Under the pieces are notes generated by a model that was not told the DNA's origin, searched no databases, and worked only from the letters and a program-made list of their open reading frames with translations. Positions 15,741-24,601 of a stretch of DNA of 64,000 bases are shown one piece after another. The translations under genes were made by a program, and so were the position numbers. Positions within the stretch are counted from its first letter, which is position 1. The number at the start of each line of letters is the position of its first letter. This DNA comes from SHAN690 sp040221375. Its GTDB lineage: Bacteria; Bacteroidota; Bacteroidia; Flavobacteriales_G; Salibacteraceae. The stretch is from NCBI GenBank assembly GCA_040221375.1, contig JAVKEP010000103.1, positions 1 through 64,000 on the forward strand, written 5' to 3'.

Positions 15741-15770
15741 TTGCCAAACGGCATTTCATCCCTAGCTTTG
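15741..15770 (+). promoter_or_regulatory. Bacteroidota promoter for phhB-WD40 operon
   Basis: TTG (15741-15743), then exactly 19 bases, then TAGCTTTG (15763-15770), a full match to the TTG-N19-TAnnTTTG promoter of Bacteroidota. The expected start site is near 15777, leaving about a 13-base leader before the ATG at 15790. Confidence 0.65.
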
Positions 15771-15789
15771 GCCCAAACTATCAAGCGCT

Positions 15790-16041
15790 ATGAGCTGGCA
15801 AGAAGAAGACCTGGGCGAAGGAAAAAAAGGACTCATCCGAACCTTTGAGTTCGAAGATTTCAAAGAAGCGTGGAGCTTCATGAACGAGGTAGCCGAACTC
15901 GCCGAAGAGCATCAGCATCACCCCAATTGGACCAACGTGTATAACCGAGTAACGATCTTGCTCAGCACCCACGACGCGGGCGATTCGATCACCGAAAAAG
16001 ACAAAAACTTGGCCGCCGCCATCGACGCATTGGACAGCTGA
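15790..16041 (+). CDS. phhB: pterin-4a-carbinolamine dehydratase
   Basis: 83 residues. It dehydrates 4a-hydroxytetrahydrobiopterin, recycling the cofactor of aromatic amino-acid hydroxylases. The family motif is visible as EEHQHHPNWTNVYNRVTILL followed by STHDAGDSITEKD, with the catalytic His pair and the THDxGxxT turn. The N-terminal beta-strand (IRTFEFEDFKEAWSFM) also fits. Slightly shorter at the N-terminus than most members. Two bases from the WD40 gene, so co-transcribed. No phenylalanine hydroxylase is in the window. Confidence 0.92.
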   Translation: MSWQEEDLGEGKKGLIRTFEFEDFKEAWSFMNEVAELAEEHQHHPNWTNVYNRVTILLSTHDAGDSITEKDKNLAAAIDALDS

Positions 16042-16042
16042 G

Positions 16043-16945
16043 ATGCAAGCCAAACGCGTCGCAACCCTCAAGGCTCACGTGGCGCCACTCTATGCCCTGG
16101 CGCGCGGCAGAAGCGCTGAAACGCTGTTTTCGGCCGGTGGGGATCGCGTTGTAGCCGAATGGGACCTGGATAAAGCAGCGACCCTCCCTTTCGGCATTCG
16201 CACCGAAGCGACGATCTATAGCCTGCTCAACATCGATGACCGCATCCTGATCATCGGCACCAACCGCGGCAGTATGCACGTGGTAGACTTGGAAACGAGC
16301 CAGGAGATTCGCCACCTGAAGTTGCACGACCAAGGCGTCTTTCACCTGGTGTATTGCGCAAAACACAAGCGAGTGTACGCCGGCAGCGCCGACGGAAGCC
16401 TGAGCGTATGGGAAGCCGATCAATGGAGCCTCTTGTGGCACCTACGACCCGGCCGAGGTAAGATCCGCAGGATTGCGCTCGACGCCAGTGAAGAAAAGGT
16501 TGCGGTTGCCTGTGGAGATGGGTCCATCCTCGTGTTAGAAACGGAAAACAACAGGGAACGCTATCGCATCGATGGCCACGAAGAAGGCGCCAACAGCGTT
16601 GCCTTTCTGCCCAATGGCAACCTCATATCTGGGGGAAAGGACGCCCACTTGCGCATTTGGGATGCGGAGAATCACTTCATCCTCCTGACCCAAGTCCCCG
16701 CCCATAACTTTGCGATCTACGACATCTTGATCGCTCCCAATGGCAAGTGGTTGGCGACCGCCAGCAGGGACAAGACGGTCAAGCTGTGGGACATCGACCT
16801 CAAGGAAAAGCCGGTTCGGCTGGACCGCAAAATGTACGAGGGTCACACGCACTCTGTCAATTGCTTGTGCTTTTTAGAAGGCCCCAATCTGCTGGCCTCC
16901 TGTTCGGATGACCGAAGCATTTGCCTTTGGGAAATCAGCGCGTAA
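16043..16945 (+). CDS. WD40-repeat beta-propeller protein
   Basis: 300 residues of about seven WD40 blades with no signal peptide, so cytoplasmic. Blades end in recognisable WD or WE dipeptides: VVAEWDLD, LSVWEAD, LRIWDAE, VKLWDID, ICLWEIS. The strand-turn pattern 'HxxxVNxLxFxxxxxLxSGxxDxxxxxWD' is clearest in the last three blades. One propeller of seven blades needs about 300 residues, so this is just the propeller with no extra domain. It probably serves as a protein-binding scaffold; partner unknown. Starts directly after phhB in the same operon. Confidence 0.85.
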   Translation: MQAKRVATLKAHVAPLYALARGRSAETLFSAGGDRVVAEWDLDKAATLPFGIRTEATIYSLLNIDDRILIIGTNRGSMHVVDLETSQEIRHLKLHDQGVFHLVYCAKHKRVYAGSADGSLSVWEADQWSLLWHLRPGRGKIRRIALDASEEKVAVACGDGSILVLETENNRERYRIDGHEEGANSVAFLPNGNLISGGKDAHLRIWDAENHFILLTQVPAHNFAIYDILIAPNGKWLATASRDKTVKLWDIDLKEKPVRLDRKMYEGHTHSVNCLCFLEGPNLLASCSDDRSICLWEISA

Positions 16946-16953
16946 AGCCAGCG

Positions 16954-17319
16954 TCAAAGCGCCATCAAGGCCGCAATGCCCAACAGCGCTGGAAAGGCCT
17001 GGATCCAAATGATCTTCTTGGAGATGGAGTACCCACCGTAGAGTCCTGCTATGGCAACGCATGTCAAGAAAAACAAGGCGACGTTTTGCGACCATTGCGC
17101 GTCGGTTATCAGCAGCGACCAGCCCAATCCGGCTGCCAAGAAGCCGTTGTACAATCCTTGGTTGGCGGCCATTTCCTTGGTGGCGTCAAACATTTCTGAC
17201 GGCATCGTGCCGCGGAAGTCCCGCTTGCCAAACGTGGTCCACGCAAACATCTCCATCCAGAGAAACAGCGCGTGTTCGATCAAAACAAGGCTAACGAGGA
17301 ATTTGGCTAGGATGGGCAT
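16954..17319 (-). CDS. DUF1304-family membrane protein
   Basis: 121 residues from the ATG at 17319 (the frame is open to 17403 but the extension is not membrane-like). Four membrane helices: AKFLVSLVLIEHALFLWMEM, GLYNGFLAAGLGWSLLI, NVALFFLTCVAIAGLYGGY and IIWIQAFPALLGIAALMAL. HALFLWMEMFAW and the ANQGLYNGFLAAGL block are the DUF1304 signature. Role unknown. Same strand as, and 36 bases downstream of, the acetyltransferase gene. Confidence 0.85.
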   Translation of the reverse strand: MPILAKFLVSLVLIEHALFLWMEMFAWTTFGKRDFRGTMPSEMFDATKEMAANQGLYNGFLAAGLGWSLLITDAQWSQNVALFFLTCVAIAGLYGGYSISKKIIWIQAFPALLGIAALMAL

Positions 17320-17354
17320 GGCACGAAGGATTTGGTAAGGCCAAAATAGGCGAA

Positions 17355-17840
17355 TTATTGAGTCGCATCGGCAGGGCCTGGCGCAATTCGCTTTTGGAAA
17401 CACACGCTGTTGCTTACTCCTTCGTAGGGCGCATAGTTTGCAATCCGTTCATAGCCCTCTCGCTCGTACAGCCGGATGGCCTCGGGTTGCCGCAAGCCCG
17501 TTTCCAAGATACAACGGGTATATCCGAGGTCCGAAGCCCAGTTTTCCAATTCCTTCAGCACCTTGGCGCCCAACTTTTTCCCCCTGAATTGAGGCTGCGT
17601 AAACATGCGCTTAACCTCGGCCGATGCTCGATCGTACTCCTTAATTGCCCCGCAGGCCGCTGCTTGTCCTGCTACGTACAACACCACCGCATGATGCAGA
17701 TCTTCGGGGCCGTTGAATTGAGCGTAAAACGCATTGTCGGTACCGTCGCGAAACGCCAAATCTGCATCGAGCAGTTGGACCAACGCGATAAAGTCGTCGT
17801 CGTCATTGCTCACCCGTTTTAGTTCGATCTTTTCCATCAT
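17355..17840 (-). CDS. GNAT-family N-acetyltransferase
   Basis: 161 residues with the GNAT fold. The acetyl-CoA binding loop is QFRGKKLGAKVLKELENWA (pattern R/Q-x-x-G-x-G/A), preceded by strand VKRMFTQP, and the C-terminal part has LETGLRQPEAIRLYEREGYE, the usual family motif. Substrate not predictable. The start (ATGATG) overlaps the stop of the upstream phospholipase C-like gene, so the two are coupled. Confidence 0.88.
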   Translation of the reverse strand: MMEKIELKRVSNDDDDFIALVQLLDADLAFRDGTDNAFYAQFNGPEDLHHAVVLYVAGQAAACGAIKEYDRASAEVKRMFTQPQFRGKKLGAKVLKELENWASDLGYTRCILETGLRQPEAIRLYEREGYERIANYAPYEGVSNSVCFQKRIAPGPADATQ

Positions 17841-18802
17841 TCGTGCGCTCGTCCAAAGATGGCATTTTGTGTCTTTTTGGCCAGCATGCGCTGTCGTTCG
17901 CTCTCAATCTCCTCTAATACTACCGGGTCGATGGGCGTGCTCATATCCGGCTGACCCGCATCCACCCAAGCAGAATACCAAAAACTTCCGATGGCGTGGA
18001 TGCTTTTTCTCATCCTGCGTTCTACCATTCCGTCGAGCATGCTGTGGTACGTTGACGAAAAGCCACGGCTGTAGGTGTTCACCACCGAATTGCCTCGTTG
18101 GTCATAGGCGTATTTCTGATCGGCAGGAAACGACTGGGAAAGCGAGCGCTCTAGAAAAAGCACCGAGTCTACGGCCGCATGGCTCTCCTCTACGACCTTC
18201 CAAATAAATGCGAGCGGTGCATCGACATAGGTGGCACGCCCCACCACAAAATCGTAATCGACCGCGTACAATTCCGGCAGCCTCGATTCCCAAAAGCCAT
18301 GGATGCCGTGTTGGTCGGTGAGTTGTCCGTTGTAGTTCTCCGTAGTGTGCAACGGCACATGCGCGTCGGCGATGTAGTGACCTAGGTCGGAAGCCGTTTT
18401 CAGCACGAGCACTGCGTCTTTTCTTCGAAAGGCCTCCACCAAGCGGTAGTACATGCGGTTGACGTGCCATGGGACGATTCCATACGCCATCAAGGTATCC
18501 TCAGAGTACACCGCGACGGCAGAATCCCATCGCCTCGGGACGCATTCAAAGGGCGAATCGCCGTAGTGATCGATGTCGATGTAATGTCGGGGAGCTTCCT
18601 CGTCCAGCACATAGCGCCGCATGTCGGGATCTACCGCGTGTTCGCTGATGAAGGCGATGTGCTGCTTGAAAAACACCATCAACTCAGTAGGCAGGGTAAA
18701 TACGGCCAGGCGGTTGATGCTCTTGTGGCCAAAAAATCCCCAGCTGTGTGATGAAAATGGAAACACAAGCAACACGAAGCATACCAAGTACCAACGTTTC
18801 AT
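17837..18802 (-). CDS. secreted zinc-dependent phospholipase C / S1-P1 nuclease-like protein
   Basis: 321 residues. Signal peptide (residues 1-20) ends just before Trp21 (HSWGFFGHKSINRLAVF); a mature N-terminal Trp that binds zinc is the hallmark of this superfamily. Other zinc-site motifs are HYIDIDHYGDSP, LGHYIADAHVPLHTTENYNG and HGIHGFWESRLPEL. P1 nucleases and phospholipase C share this fold, so the substrate (nucleic acid or phospholipid) cannot be decided from sequence alone. Should act in the periplasm or outside the cell. First gene of a three-gene run with the acetyltransferase and DUF1304 gene. Confidence 0.82.
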   Translation of the reverse strand: MKRWYLVCFVLLVFPFSSHSWGFFGHKSINRLAVFTLPTELMVFFKQHIAFISEHAVDPDMRRYVLDEEAPRHYIDIDHYGDSPFECVPRRWDSAVAVYSEDTLMAYGIVPWHVNRMYYRLVEAFRRKDAVLVLKTASDLGHYIADAHVPLHTTENYNGQLTDQHGIHGFWESRLPELYAVDYDFVVGRATYVDAPLAFIWKVVEESHAAVDSVLFLERSLSQSFPADQKYAYDQRGNSVVNTYSRGFSSTYHSMLDGMVERRMRKSIHAIGSFWYSAWVDAGQPDMSTPIDPVVLEEIESERQRMLAKKTQNAIFGRAHE

Positions 18803-18951
18803 GGTTCTAAAGTATGTTGCCTTGGTCCAGCGACAGAACGGATTTGCGCAAGTACTGTCATGAAAATTTGCATCGCTTGCGGTGATTAAGCATTCATTTG
18901 ACCGAATTATCTATCCCTTTGTGCACTAAGTTTGATCCCATCAAAAGCCAC

Positions 18952-19674
18952 ATGCAAATCCGCCCTGCAATCGTAATCTTGGTCCTCTCATCCTTCGCCC
19001 TGCTCACCCGGTGCCGGGTTCAGTCGTTGGCTACTGCGCATCAAAAGCATTGCCTCCGCTCCGAGGCGTTCGAATCGGACAAGGATTCGGGGATTGTAAA
19101 AATCTACATGGCGGGCCCAAAAGGGTTCAGCGATACCTACCAGCGCCTCATGCTGGAGCGCTATGGCGTAGAAATCATCAAGACCGATCTTTTTGGACTG
19201 CCCAAGGAAATGGCTTGCTACAACCACTTCAGCATTCCATACGTGGTCAATTTGCACGGCGACACCATTTTTGAAAACACCACCATTCTTGCCAATCGCA
19301 TGGATGCTTCGGGACAGGGAGACCGGCAGGCGAAAATGGAAGAGCCCGTTCAGCTTGAGGTGGTGAAATACGTTCAGGAGCACCTGGACCCTGCCTTGTA
19401 CATGCGATTCATCCAAGATGAAAACCAGCCCCGACTCGTCATTTACCTAAAGCTTTTTACGGATGCCCAAGGAAGAGTGTATGACCTCTATCAATCGAGT
19501 CTTCCAAACCATCCCATAGATACGGCGCTGAAAAAGATCGCTACAAGCCTTCCCTACCGGGCAGATCCAGCGCTCGACAATGGTTTTCCGGCTCCTGGAG
19601 AGGTCCATGTATTTCTTCGATTAGACCATTCCTCCATCGACGCATTTCACCGCGCCCACTCATCGGCCGAATGA
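18952..19674 (+). CDS. exported hypothetical protein
   Basis: 240 residues from the ATG at 18952, which gives a signal-like start (MQIRPAIVILVLSSFALLTRC); the TTG at 18898 would add 18 residues ahead of it. LLTRC is only a weak lipobox because of the Arg before Cys. The C-terminal half (RLVIYLKLFTDAQGRVYDLY and later FPAPGEVHVFLRLDHSS) resembles a TonB-C-terminal-like or energy-transducer-like strand pattern, but that is uncertain. Transcribed divergently from the phospholipase-like gene. No family assigned. Confidence 0.6.
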   Translation: MQIRPAIVILVLSSFALLTRCRVQSLATAHQKHCLRSEAFESDKDSGIVKIYMAGPKGFSDTYQRLMLERYGVEIIKTDLFGLPKEMACYNHFSIPYVVNLHGDTIFENTTILANRMDASGQGDRQAKMEEPVQLEVVKYVQEHLDPALYMRFIQDENQPRLVIYLKLFTDAQGRVYDLYQSSLPNHPIDTALKKIATSLPYRADPALDNGFPAPGEVHVFLRLDHSSIDAFHRAHSSAE

Positions 19675-19693
19675 TCCACCATTCGCAGTAAGA

Positions 19694-20779
19694 TCATGTC
19701 GAATAAAAAGGAAACTTCACCACACGGGCGGCGAGTACCTTGCTGCGGATGATGATGTTCACCTCGGTACCTTCTGCAAAATGGGGACGATCTACGTATC
19801 CCATCGCGATGGCTCTTCCCAAGCTCGGCGCCATGGTACCGCTGGTTACTTCACCGATGCGCGCGCCATCCTTGTCTTGAATTTCGTAGCCATGGCGCGG
19901 GATGGGTCCTTTGTCTAACACCTCAAACCCTACGAGTCGTTTGCTCACACCCGCTTCCTTTTGGGCCAACAGATTGGCAGAATTGGTAAACTCCTTGGTA
20001 AACTTAGTGATCCATCCCAAGCCCGCCTCAAGCGGAGAAGTGGAATCGTCGATGTCGTTGCCGTACAGGCAAAAGCCCATCTCCATACGCAGTGTATCCC
20101 GTGCTCCGAGTCCGGCCGGCAGTATGCCGTGCCCTTCACCCGCGGCGAATACGGCATCCCAGATTTGCTCGGCGTGTTCGTTCTTCATGTAGATCTCGTA
20201 TCCGCCCGAACCCGTGTAGCCCGTAGTGGCAACAATCACCTCGTCTACGCCGGCAAATTTGCCCACTTGCACGGTGTAGTAAGGCATGTCGGCCACGTTC
20301 AAATCCGTCAGCGAAGCGATGGCCGCCGTGGCTTTCGGTCCTTGAATCGCCAACAAGGAATAGTCGTCTGAACGGTCCTGGATGTCTACGTTGTTAGTAT
20401 TGTATTGTTGGATCCAATTCCAATCTTTCTCGATGTTGGAGGCGTTCACCACCAGCATGAACTCGTCTTCTCCTAAGCAATACACCAAGAGGTCGTCCAC
20501 AATTCCGCCATCTTCGTTCGGCAGGCAAGAGTATTGCACCTTTCCTGGGCTGAGCTTGGATGCGTCGTTTGACGCAACCCGCTGGATCAGGTCCAAGGCT
20601 CCCTCACCTTTCACAAAGAACTCGCCCATGTGCGACACATCAAACACCCCAACATTGGCGCGTACATTCTTGTGTTCTTCACCGAGGTTGCTGTATTGAA
20701 CGGGCATGTCAAATCCGGCAAATGGAACCATCTTGGCTCCCAGGGCAACGTGCTTATCGTAGAGGGCAGTCTTCTTCAT
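19694..20779 (-). CDS. gcvT: aminomethyltransferase, glycine cleavage T protein
   Basis: 361 residues from the ATG at 20779 (MKKTALYDKHVALGAKMVPF); the open frame reaches 20950 but only this start fits the family. T protein takes the aminomethyl group from lipoylated H protein and passes it to tetrahydrofolate, releasing ammonia. Family motifs include FAGFDMPVQYSN, VFDVSHMGEF, LLVYCLGEDEFMLVVNASN, GYTGSGGYEIYM, the LGARDTLRMEMGFCLYGND block with the folate-binding Arg, and GEVTSGTMAPSLGRAIAMGY near the end. A TACATTTG on the minus strand (20809-20802) may be its -7 promoter element. No other gcv gene is present in the window. Confidence 0.95.
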   Translation of the reverse strand: MKKTALYDKHVALGAKMVPFAGFDMPVQYSNLGEEHKNVRANVGVFDVSHMGEFFVKGEGALDLIQRVASNDASKLSPGKVQYSCLPNEDGGIVDDLLVYCLGEDEFMLVVNASNIEKDWNWIQQYNTNNVDIQDRSDDYSLLAIQGPKATAAIASLTDLNVADMPYYTVQVGKFAGVDEVIVATTGYTGSGGYEIYMKNEHAEQIWDAVFAAGEGHGILPAGLGARDTLRMEMGFCLYGNDIDDSTSPLEAGLGWITKFTKEFTNSANLLAQKEAGVSKRLVGFEVLDKGPIPRHGYEIQDKDGARIGEVTSGTMAPSLGRAIAMGYVDRPHFAEGTEVNIIIRSKVLAARVVKFPFYST

Positions 20780-20825
20780 AAGTGAGGTATTGTTCAAGCG
20801 GCAAATGTAGTGCGGATCATCCGAT

Positions 20826-21917
20826 CTATTCCCCCAGAACGGCGCGAAAAACCCGGAGGTAGCTTTCGGCATTGGCGATGACCGAGTACTTCTCTTCCAC
20901 AGTTCTCCGGCCCGCTTTACCGATCGTTTGGCGCAGTGCAGCATCATCAATCAACGCGCATAGCTTAGCAAACCATTCGTCTTCATCCGCCGCCAGAAAG
21001 CCATTGACACCTTCTTCGATGATGTCGGTATTGACGCCCACCGGCGACATCACCGTGGCTATTTCCAACGCCATGTACTGCAAGCCTTTCAGGCCGCACT
21101 TACCTTTCGCCCACTCATCGTCGGGCAGGGGCATGATGCCGATGTCCATTTCGCACAGGTCGCTGATCTCACGCTCTCCATTCCACGCCTGGCCTTGAAT
21201 GCCCAACGCGTCGTTTGCATACTGCGCGTCGCCGATCACCTTGAATCGCACGTGGTCTCCGTACTTCTCCCTGACCCGAATCAATACGGCTTCGGCGTGA
21301 TTGAAATGCTGAATCGTGGTAATGCTTCCACTCCACCCAATGGTCACATACGGCCGTTCTTCTCGCCTTTCCACCGGCTTATAGCTCTCCGTATCGATGG
21401 TCGTAGGAATGATTGACACGACCGGGTTGAACCGCAATGCATAGTCCGCCAAATACTGATTTCCCGCGATTACATGGTCAGACATTGCGATGATCCTGGA
21501 GGTCTTTTCCGGTTTTTTCAAGAAGTTGAGGTAGCGATTCGCCTCTGAGACATTGCTCAACCAAATGCTATCGTCAAAATCAAAAATTAACTTGGAAGAC
21601 GCTTTCGCAAATTTTCGCTCAAAAAGCGTCGTGCCCGTCATAAATGCCTCGCGCTGTACGAATACGATGTCGTACTCACCCAAGCGTTTCACGTCGGCTT
21701 GGCGTCGTTTAAAACTCTTCGCCATGATGCGGGCCTTCCGGTCTAAGCTGCCCTTGCTGTACAGCACCTTGTCATCTGCTGCGTCGATGAGGTATGAAAA
21801 ATCATGCGCAAAGCCATTCTCGGCAAAATGCTTCAAGTACTGTTCAAAACGAAATCGCTGCGAAGGCGAACGTTCCGGGCGGTGCTGTGCTATGAAAAGA
21901 ATGCGTCGCTGGGGCAT
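20826..21917 (-). CDS. glycosyltransferase, group 1 (GT4-like)
   Basis: 363 residues in a two-Rossmann-domain layout. The C-terminal half has the nucleotide-sugar site pattern: VTIGWSGSITTIQHF, then DIGIMPLPDDEWAKGKCGLK and LQYMALEIATVMSPVGVNTD, the EX7E-like region of GT4 enzymes. An N-terminal RRILFIAQHRPERSPSQRFR is typical of GTs working on surface polysaccharide. Six bases separate it from the epimerase gene upstream, so they form an operon. Sugar and acceptor unknown. Confidence 0.85.
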   Translation of the reverse strand: MPQRRILFIAQHRPERSPSQRFRFEQYLKHFAENGFAHDFSYLIDAADDKVLYSKGSLDRKARIMAKSFKRRQADVKRLGEYDIVFVQREAFMTGTTLFERKFAKASSKLIFDFDDSIWLSNVSEANRYLNFLKKPEKTSRIIAMSDHVIAGNQYLADYALRFNPVVSIIPTTIDTESYKPVERREERPYVTIGWSGSITTIQHFNHAEAVLIRVREKYGDHVRFKVIGDAQYANDALGIQGQAWNGEREISDLCEMDIGIMPLPDDEWAKGKCGLKGLQYMALEIATVMSPVGVNTDIIEEGVNGFLAADEDEWFAKLCALIDDAALRQTIGKAGRRTVEEKYSVIANAESYLRVFRAVLGE

Positions 21918-21923
21918 CGGTGC

Positions 21924-22913
21924 TTAGCTATTCCAGATCGGTGGAAGGTTTTCGTTGATTTCGATGTTGTCAAAGTGGGTGCTGGCGCGCGACCCAACCT
22001 TTTTGGCCCAGTCGGCCATTTTTCGTATTCCCCCTTCCAGCGATGTGTAGTCTTGGTGGCCAAATACCTTCCTCACCTTGGCGTGGTCGGCATAGGCATG
22101 CACCACTTCGTTGCGCGGCGGTAGGTGCAGCAGCTTCCCTTCCGTTTGCATCGCCTCCACCACTGTACTCGCGAGCTCTTTAACGCTGTATTCTTGGTCA
22201 GCCCCGATGTTAAACACCTCATTGTAAGCGTTTTCTACGTGGATAGACCGTGCAATGATCGGCGCCACGTCATCGATGTAGCTAAAGGCTCGCGTTTGTT
22301 CTCCGTCACCAAACACCGTCAGGTCATTGCCCTGCATCAGCTGATTCATGAAGATTCCCACCACATTGCGGTAGCGGTCACCAATGTTTTGGTACTCTCC
22401 GTACACATTGTGTGGACGAAAGACAATCGAGTTCAAGCCAAACATGTCGTGCGCGCATTTCAAATCCATTTCCACCGCGTATTTAGCGACTCCGTACGGA
22501 TCTTCGGGCCTCGGGGCCATCTCCTCGCGCATCGGCGGATCTTGTTCGCCATACACCGCAATCGACGAGGTAAACACAAAGCACTTCACCTTGTGCACTA
22601 CCGACGCATTGATTAGGTTGATGCTTCCGATCAAGTTGTTGTTGTAATTAAACCGGCGAATGAAGTGGCTCAGGCCTTCGGCTGCATAGGCCGCTAAATG
22701 GTACACGTAGTCAAAACCGTGCTCCTCAAACAAGCGATCCACCAATGCATTGTCTTCTACCGAACCCTTGACAAACGTAGCCCGGGGATCTACATTGTCG
22801 GCAAACCCGCCTGAGAGGTCATCGAGAACCACCACCTCTAGGCCCATGTCTAGTACATGTTTCGTTACGTGGGCTCCAATGAATCCTGCTCCTCCGGTCA
22901 CCAATGCTTTCAT
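21924..22913 (-). CDS. NAD-dependent sugar-nucleotide epimerase (UDP-glucose 4-epimerase type)
   Basis: 329 residues from the ATG at 22913 (MKALVTGGAGFIGAHVTKHV). Extended SDR: the glycine motif GGAGFIG at residues 7-13, an acidic residue after the second strand (VVLDDLSGG), the catalytic FTSSIAVYGE Ser region and YGVAK as the YxxxK pair. HNVYGEYQNIGDRYRNVVG matches the sugar-binding region of 4-epimerases and related dehydratases. It would supply an activated sugar to the glycosyltransferase 6 bases downstream. Confidence 0.88.
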   Translation of the reverse strand: MKALVTGGAGFIGAHVTKHVLDMGLEVVVLDDLSGGFADNVDPRATFVKGSVEDNALVDRLFEEHGFDYVYHLAAYAAEGLSHFIRRFNYNNNLIGSINLINASVVHKVKCFVFTSSIAVYGEQDPPMREEMAPRPEDPYGVAKYAVEMDLKCAHDMFGLNSIVFRPHNVYGEYQNIGDRYRNVVGIFMNQLMQGNDLTVFGDGEQTRAFSYIDDVAPIIARSIHVENAYNEVFNIGADQEYSVKELASTVVEAMQTEGKLLHLPPRNEVVHAYADHAKVRKVFGHQDYTSLEGGIRKMADWAKKVGSRASTHFDNIEINENLPPIWNS

Positions 22914-23239
22914 AGGTAGTGTTTTGTACGGCGAAAGTAAGGATTGACCCGTGTGATTAGCAACGACGGACACAAAGCGAGGTTGGGCGTGTACTGTGCC
23001 CCGTCGGTCACAGCACCGAGCTATCCGCTCATACGCTTCGCTTCGCTGCAGGGTAACCGCTCCTATCTCTCACGCAGCATTCGCCTCACGGACTAGGATC
23101 GTTCAGTCGTATTTTCACCCCAAGGCTACCCACCCGCCAGGCAGCTTTGATTGATTGCCAATGGGCCATGAACACGCGCAGCCAAAAATTTCACGTCAAA
23201 GTTCTTTTTTATAGCGGCACTTCGATGTTATTTTGATGC
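22914..23239. other. intergenic region between divergent polysaccharide genes
   Basis: 326 bases. I see no gene. It should hold the two divergent promoters; TTATTTTG at 23228-23235 is one base short of the -7 consensus for the right-hand gene. An imperfect repeat of GCTTCGCTTCGCTGC occurs near 23035-23050. Confidence 0.5.
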
Positions 23240-24193
23240 ATGCAGGTACTCGGTCGGGTTACCATCTTACTGCCAATGAAGAATGCGGAACCGTGGTTGG
23301 CAGACTGCCTCTATTCCATCTGCCGACAGACCTACACTCATTGGGAATGCATTCTTGTAGACGATCACTCCTCAGACCACTCCGTTCAAATAGCCTCGTC
23401 TTTTCTCCATCTCGATCCTAGATTTCGGCTCATTGCAAACAGGGGCAACGGCATCGTCGATGCGCTCAATACGGCATTAACCAAAGCTTCAGGCACGTGG
23501 ATTACCCGGATGGATGCCGATGACCTCATGCCCCCTGATAAATTGGCATTGCTTTGGACGGCGTTGAGGCAGAGAAAGAACTACATCGCCACGGGCAAGG
23601 TGCGCTACTTCAGTCCTGCATCCGTATCGCCCGGATACAGGGATTATGAACAATGGCTCAACGAGCGTGCTGAAGCCCAAGATCACTGGGAGTGGATCTA
23701 CCGCGAGTGCGTCATCGCCAGCGCCAATTGGCTGACGCATCGTGACAATGTTCAATTTCCATCCGACGTGTACCCCGAAGATTATTCCCTCGTATTTGAC
23801 TGGTATCGAAAGCGATTACAGGTTACTTCCCTGTCAAAAATCACGCATATGTGGCGTGAACATCCCGCACGTACTTCAAGGAATTCGGCACATTACCATC
23901 AGCCAGCTTTCTTTCGGATGAAAACGGCGCGGTTTGTAGAGATCGATCGCGATCGGTCCAGGCCCTTGGTCGTGCTGGGTGACAATGTGAAGACCAACCT
24001 GCTAAGACATGCCTTGGAAAGCAAAGGGGAAACGCCTTTGTTCATCCAGCGTTCAGAGGTCAAGAAAATGCACGACCTGCACAACCCGCAAGTCCTCGTC
24101 GGGGTGTTTCCGTCGGTGAAAGATCGTTTCCATTTGGAAGCGTGGTTGGCTGATCAAGGATTGAAAATGGGAACAGATTGGTTCTATACCTAG
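23240..24193 (+). CDS. family 2 glycosyltransferase
   Basis: 317 residues. GT-A fold: TILLPMKNAEPWLADCLYSI, then ECILVDDHSSDHSV (first Asp pair), then WITRMDADDLMPPDKL where DAD is the metal-binding DxD motif. An acidic YPEDYSLVFDWY follows at the expected place for the catalytic base. The C-terminal 80 residues (PLVVLGDNVKTNLLRHALES, then QVLVGVFPSVKDRFHLEAWL) look like an added small alpha/beta domain with a Rossmann-like start, not part of the GT fold. Belongs with the two preceding genes in surface polysaccharide synthesis. Confidence 0.85.
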   Translation: MQVLGRVTILLPMKNAEPWLADCLYSICRQTYTHWECILVDDHSSDHSVQIASSFLHLDPRFRLIANRGNGIVDALNTALTKASGTWITRMDADDLMPPDKLALLWTALRQRKNYIATGKVRYFSPASVSPGYRDYEQWLNERAEAQDHWEWIYRECVIASANWLTHRDNVQFPSDVYPEDYSLVFDWYRKRLQVTSLSKITHMWREHPARTSRNSAHYHQPAFFRMKTARFVEIDRDRSRPLVVLGDNVKTNLLRHALESKGETPLFIQRSEVKKMHDLHNPQVLVGVFPSVKDRFHLEAWLADQGLKMGTDWFYT

Positions 24194-24261
24194 CCGATAA
24201 AATCTCTTAACACTACCAATCGGCCAAAGAAAATAGAAATGCATTTCTTTGCACTTGCACC

Positions 24262-24534
24262 ATGCGTTCACTCCTAGGCATATTTCTCGCATTCAGCTTG
24301 CTGAATTTATCCATTGAGATTTGGAACACCCCCATTCTTCTGGCAGAGATCAATGAAGAGATCGAGCATATCGTAGAAGGACCGGTAGCTTCAGACGCAT
24401 TCACTTCTTCCGACGATTCGCTCATTTCAGCTTCAGGCCGTTCGCTAAACAATTACCGCAACCTCCACCTCGACGAGTTTGCTCAGTCGTGCGACTTTTT
24501 CGAAATTGATTCGCCTCCTCCAGAAATCGGATAG
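24262..24534 (+). CDS. small exported hypothetical protein
   Basis: 90 residues. A signal-peptide-like N-terminus (MRSLLGIFLAFSLLNLSIEI) is followed by an acidic Ser-rich region (EEIEHIVEGPVASD, SSDDSLISASGR). No family recognised. It lies between the glycosyltransferase and sulP in the same orientation; 67 bases separate it from sulP. Could be a real small envelope protein. Confidence 0.45.
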   Translation: MRSLLGIFLAFSLLNLSIEIWNTPILLAEINEEIEHIVEGPVASDAFTSSDDSLISASGRSLNNYRNLHLDEFAQSCDFFEIDSPPPEIG

Positions 24535-24601
24535 CTTTTTTTAAACATTCTACCGATTTTTTCCTTTCTATTTCAACGTAATTAAGCATTAACCTTTTCG
24601 T

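Noticed and set aside
15989..16441. Minus-strand frame of 150 codons across phhB and WD40
   Set aside because: Lies opposite two well-supported genes and has no recognisable features.
23000..23060. GCTTCGCTTCGCTGC as a repeat or tRNA-like element
   Set aside because: Too short and unpaired; no cloverleaf can be formed.
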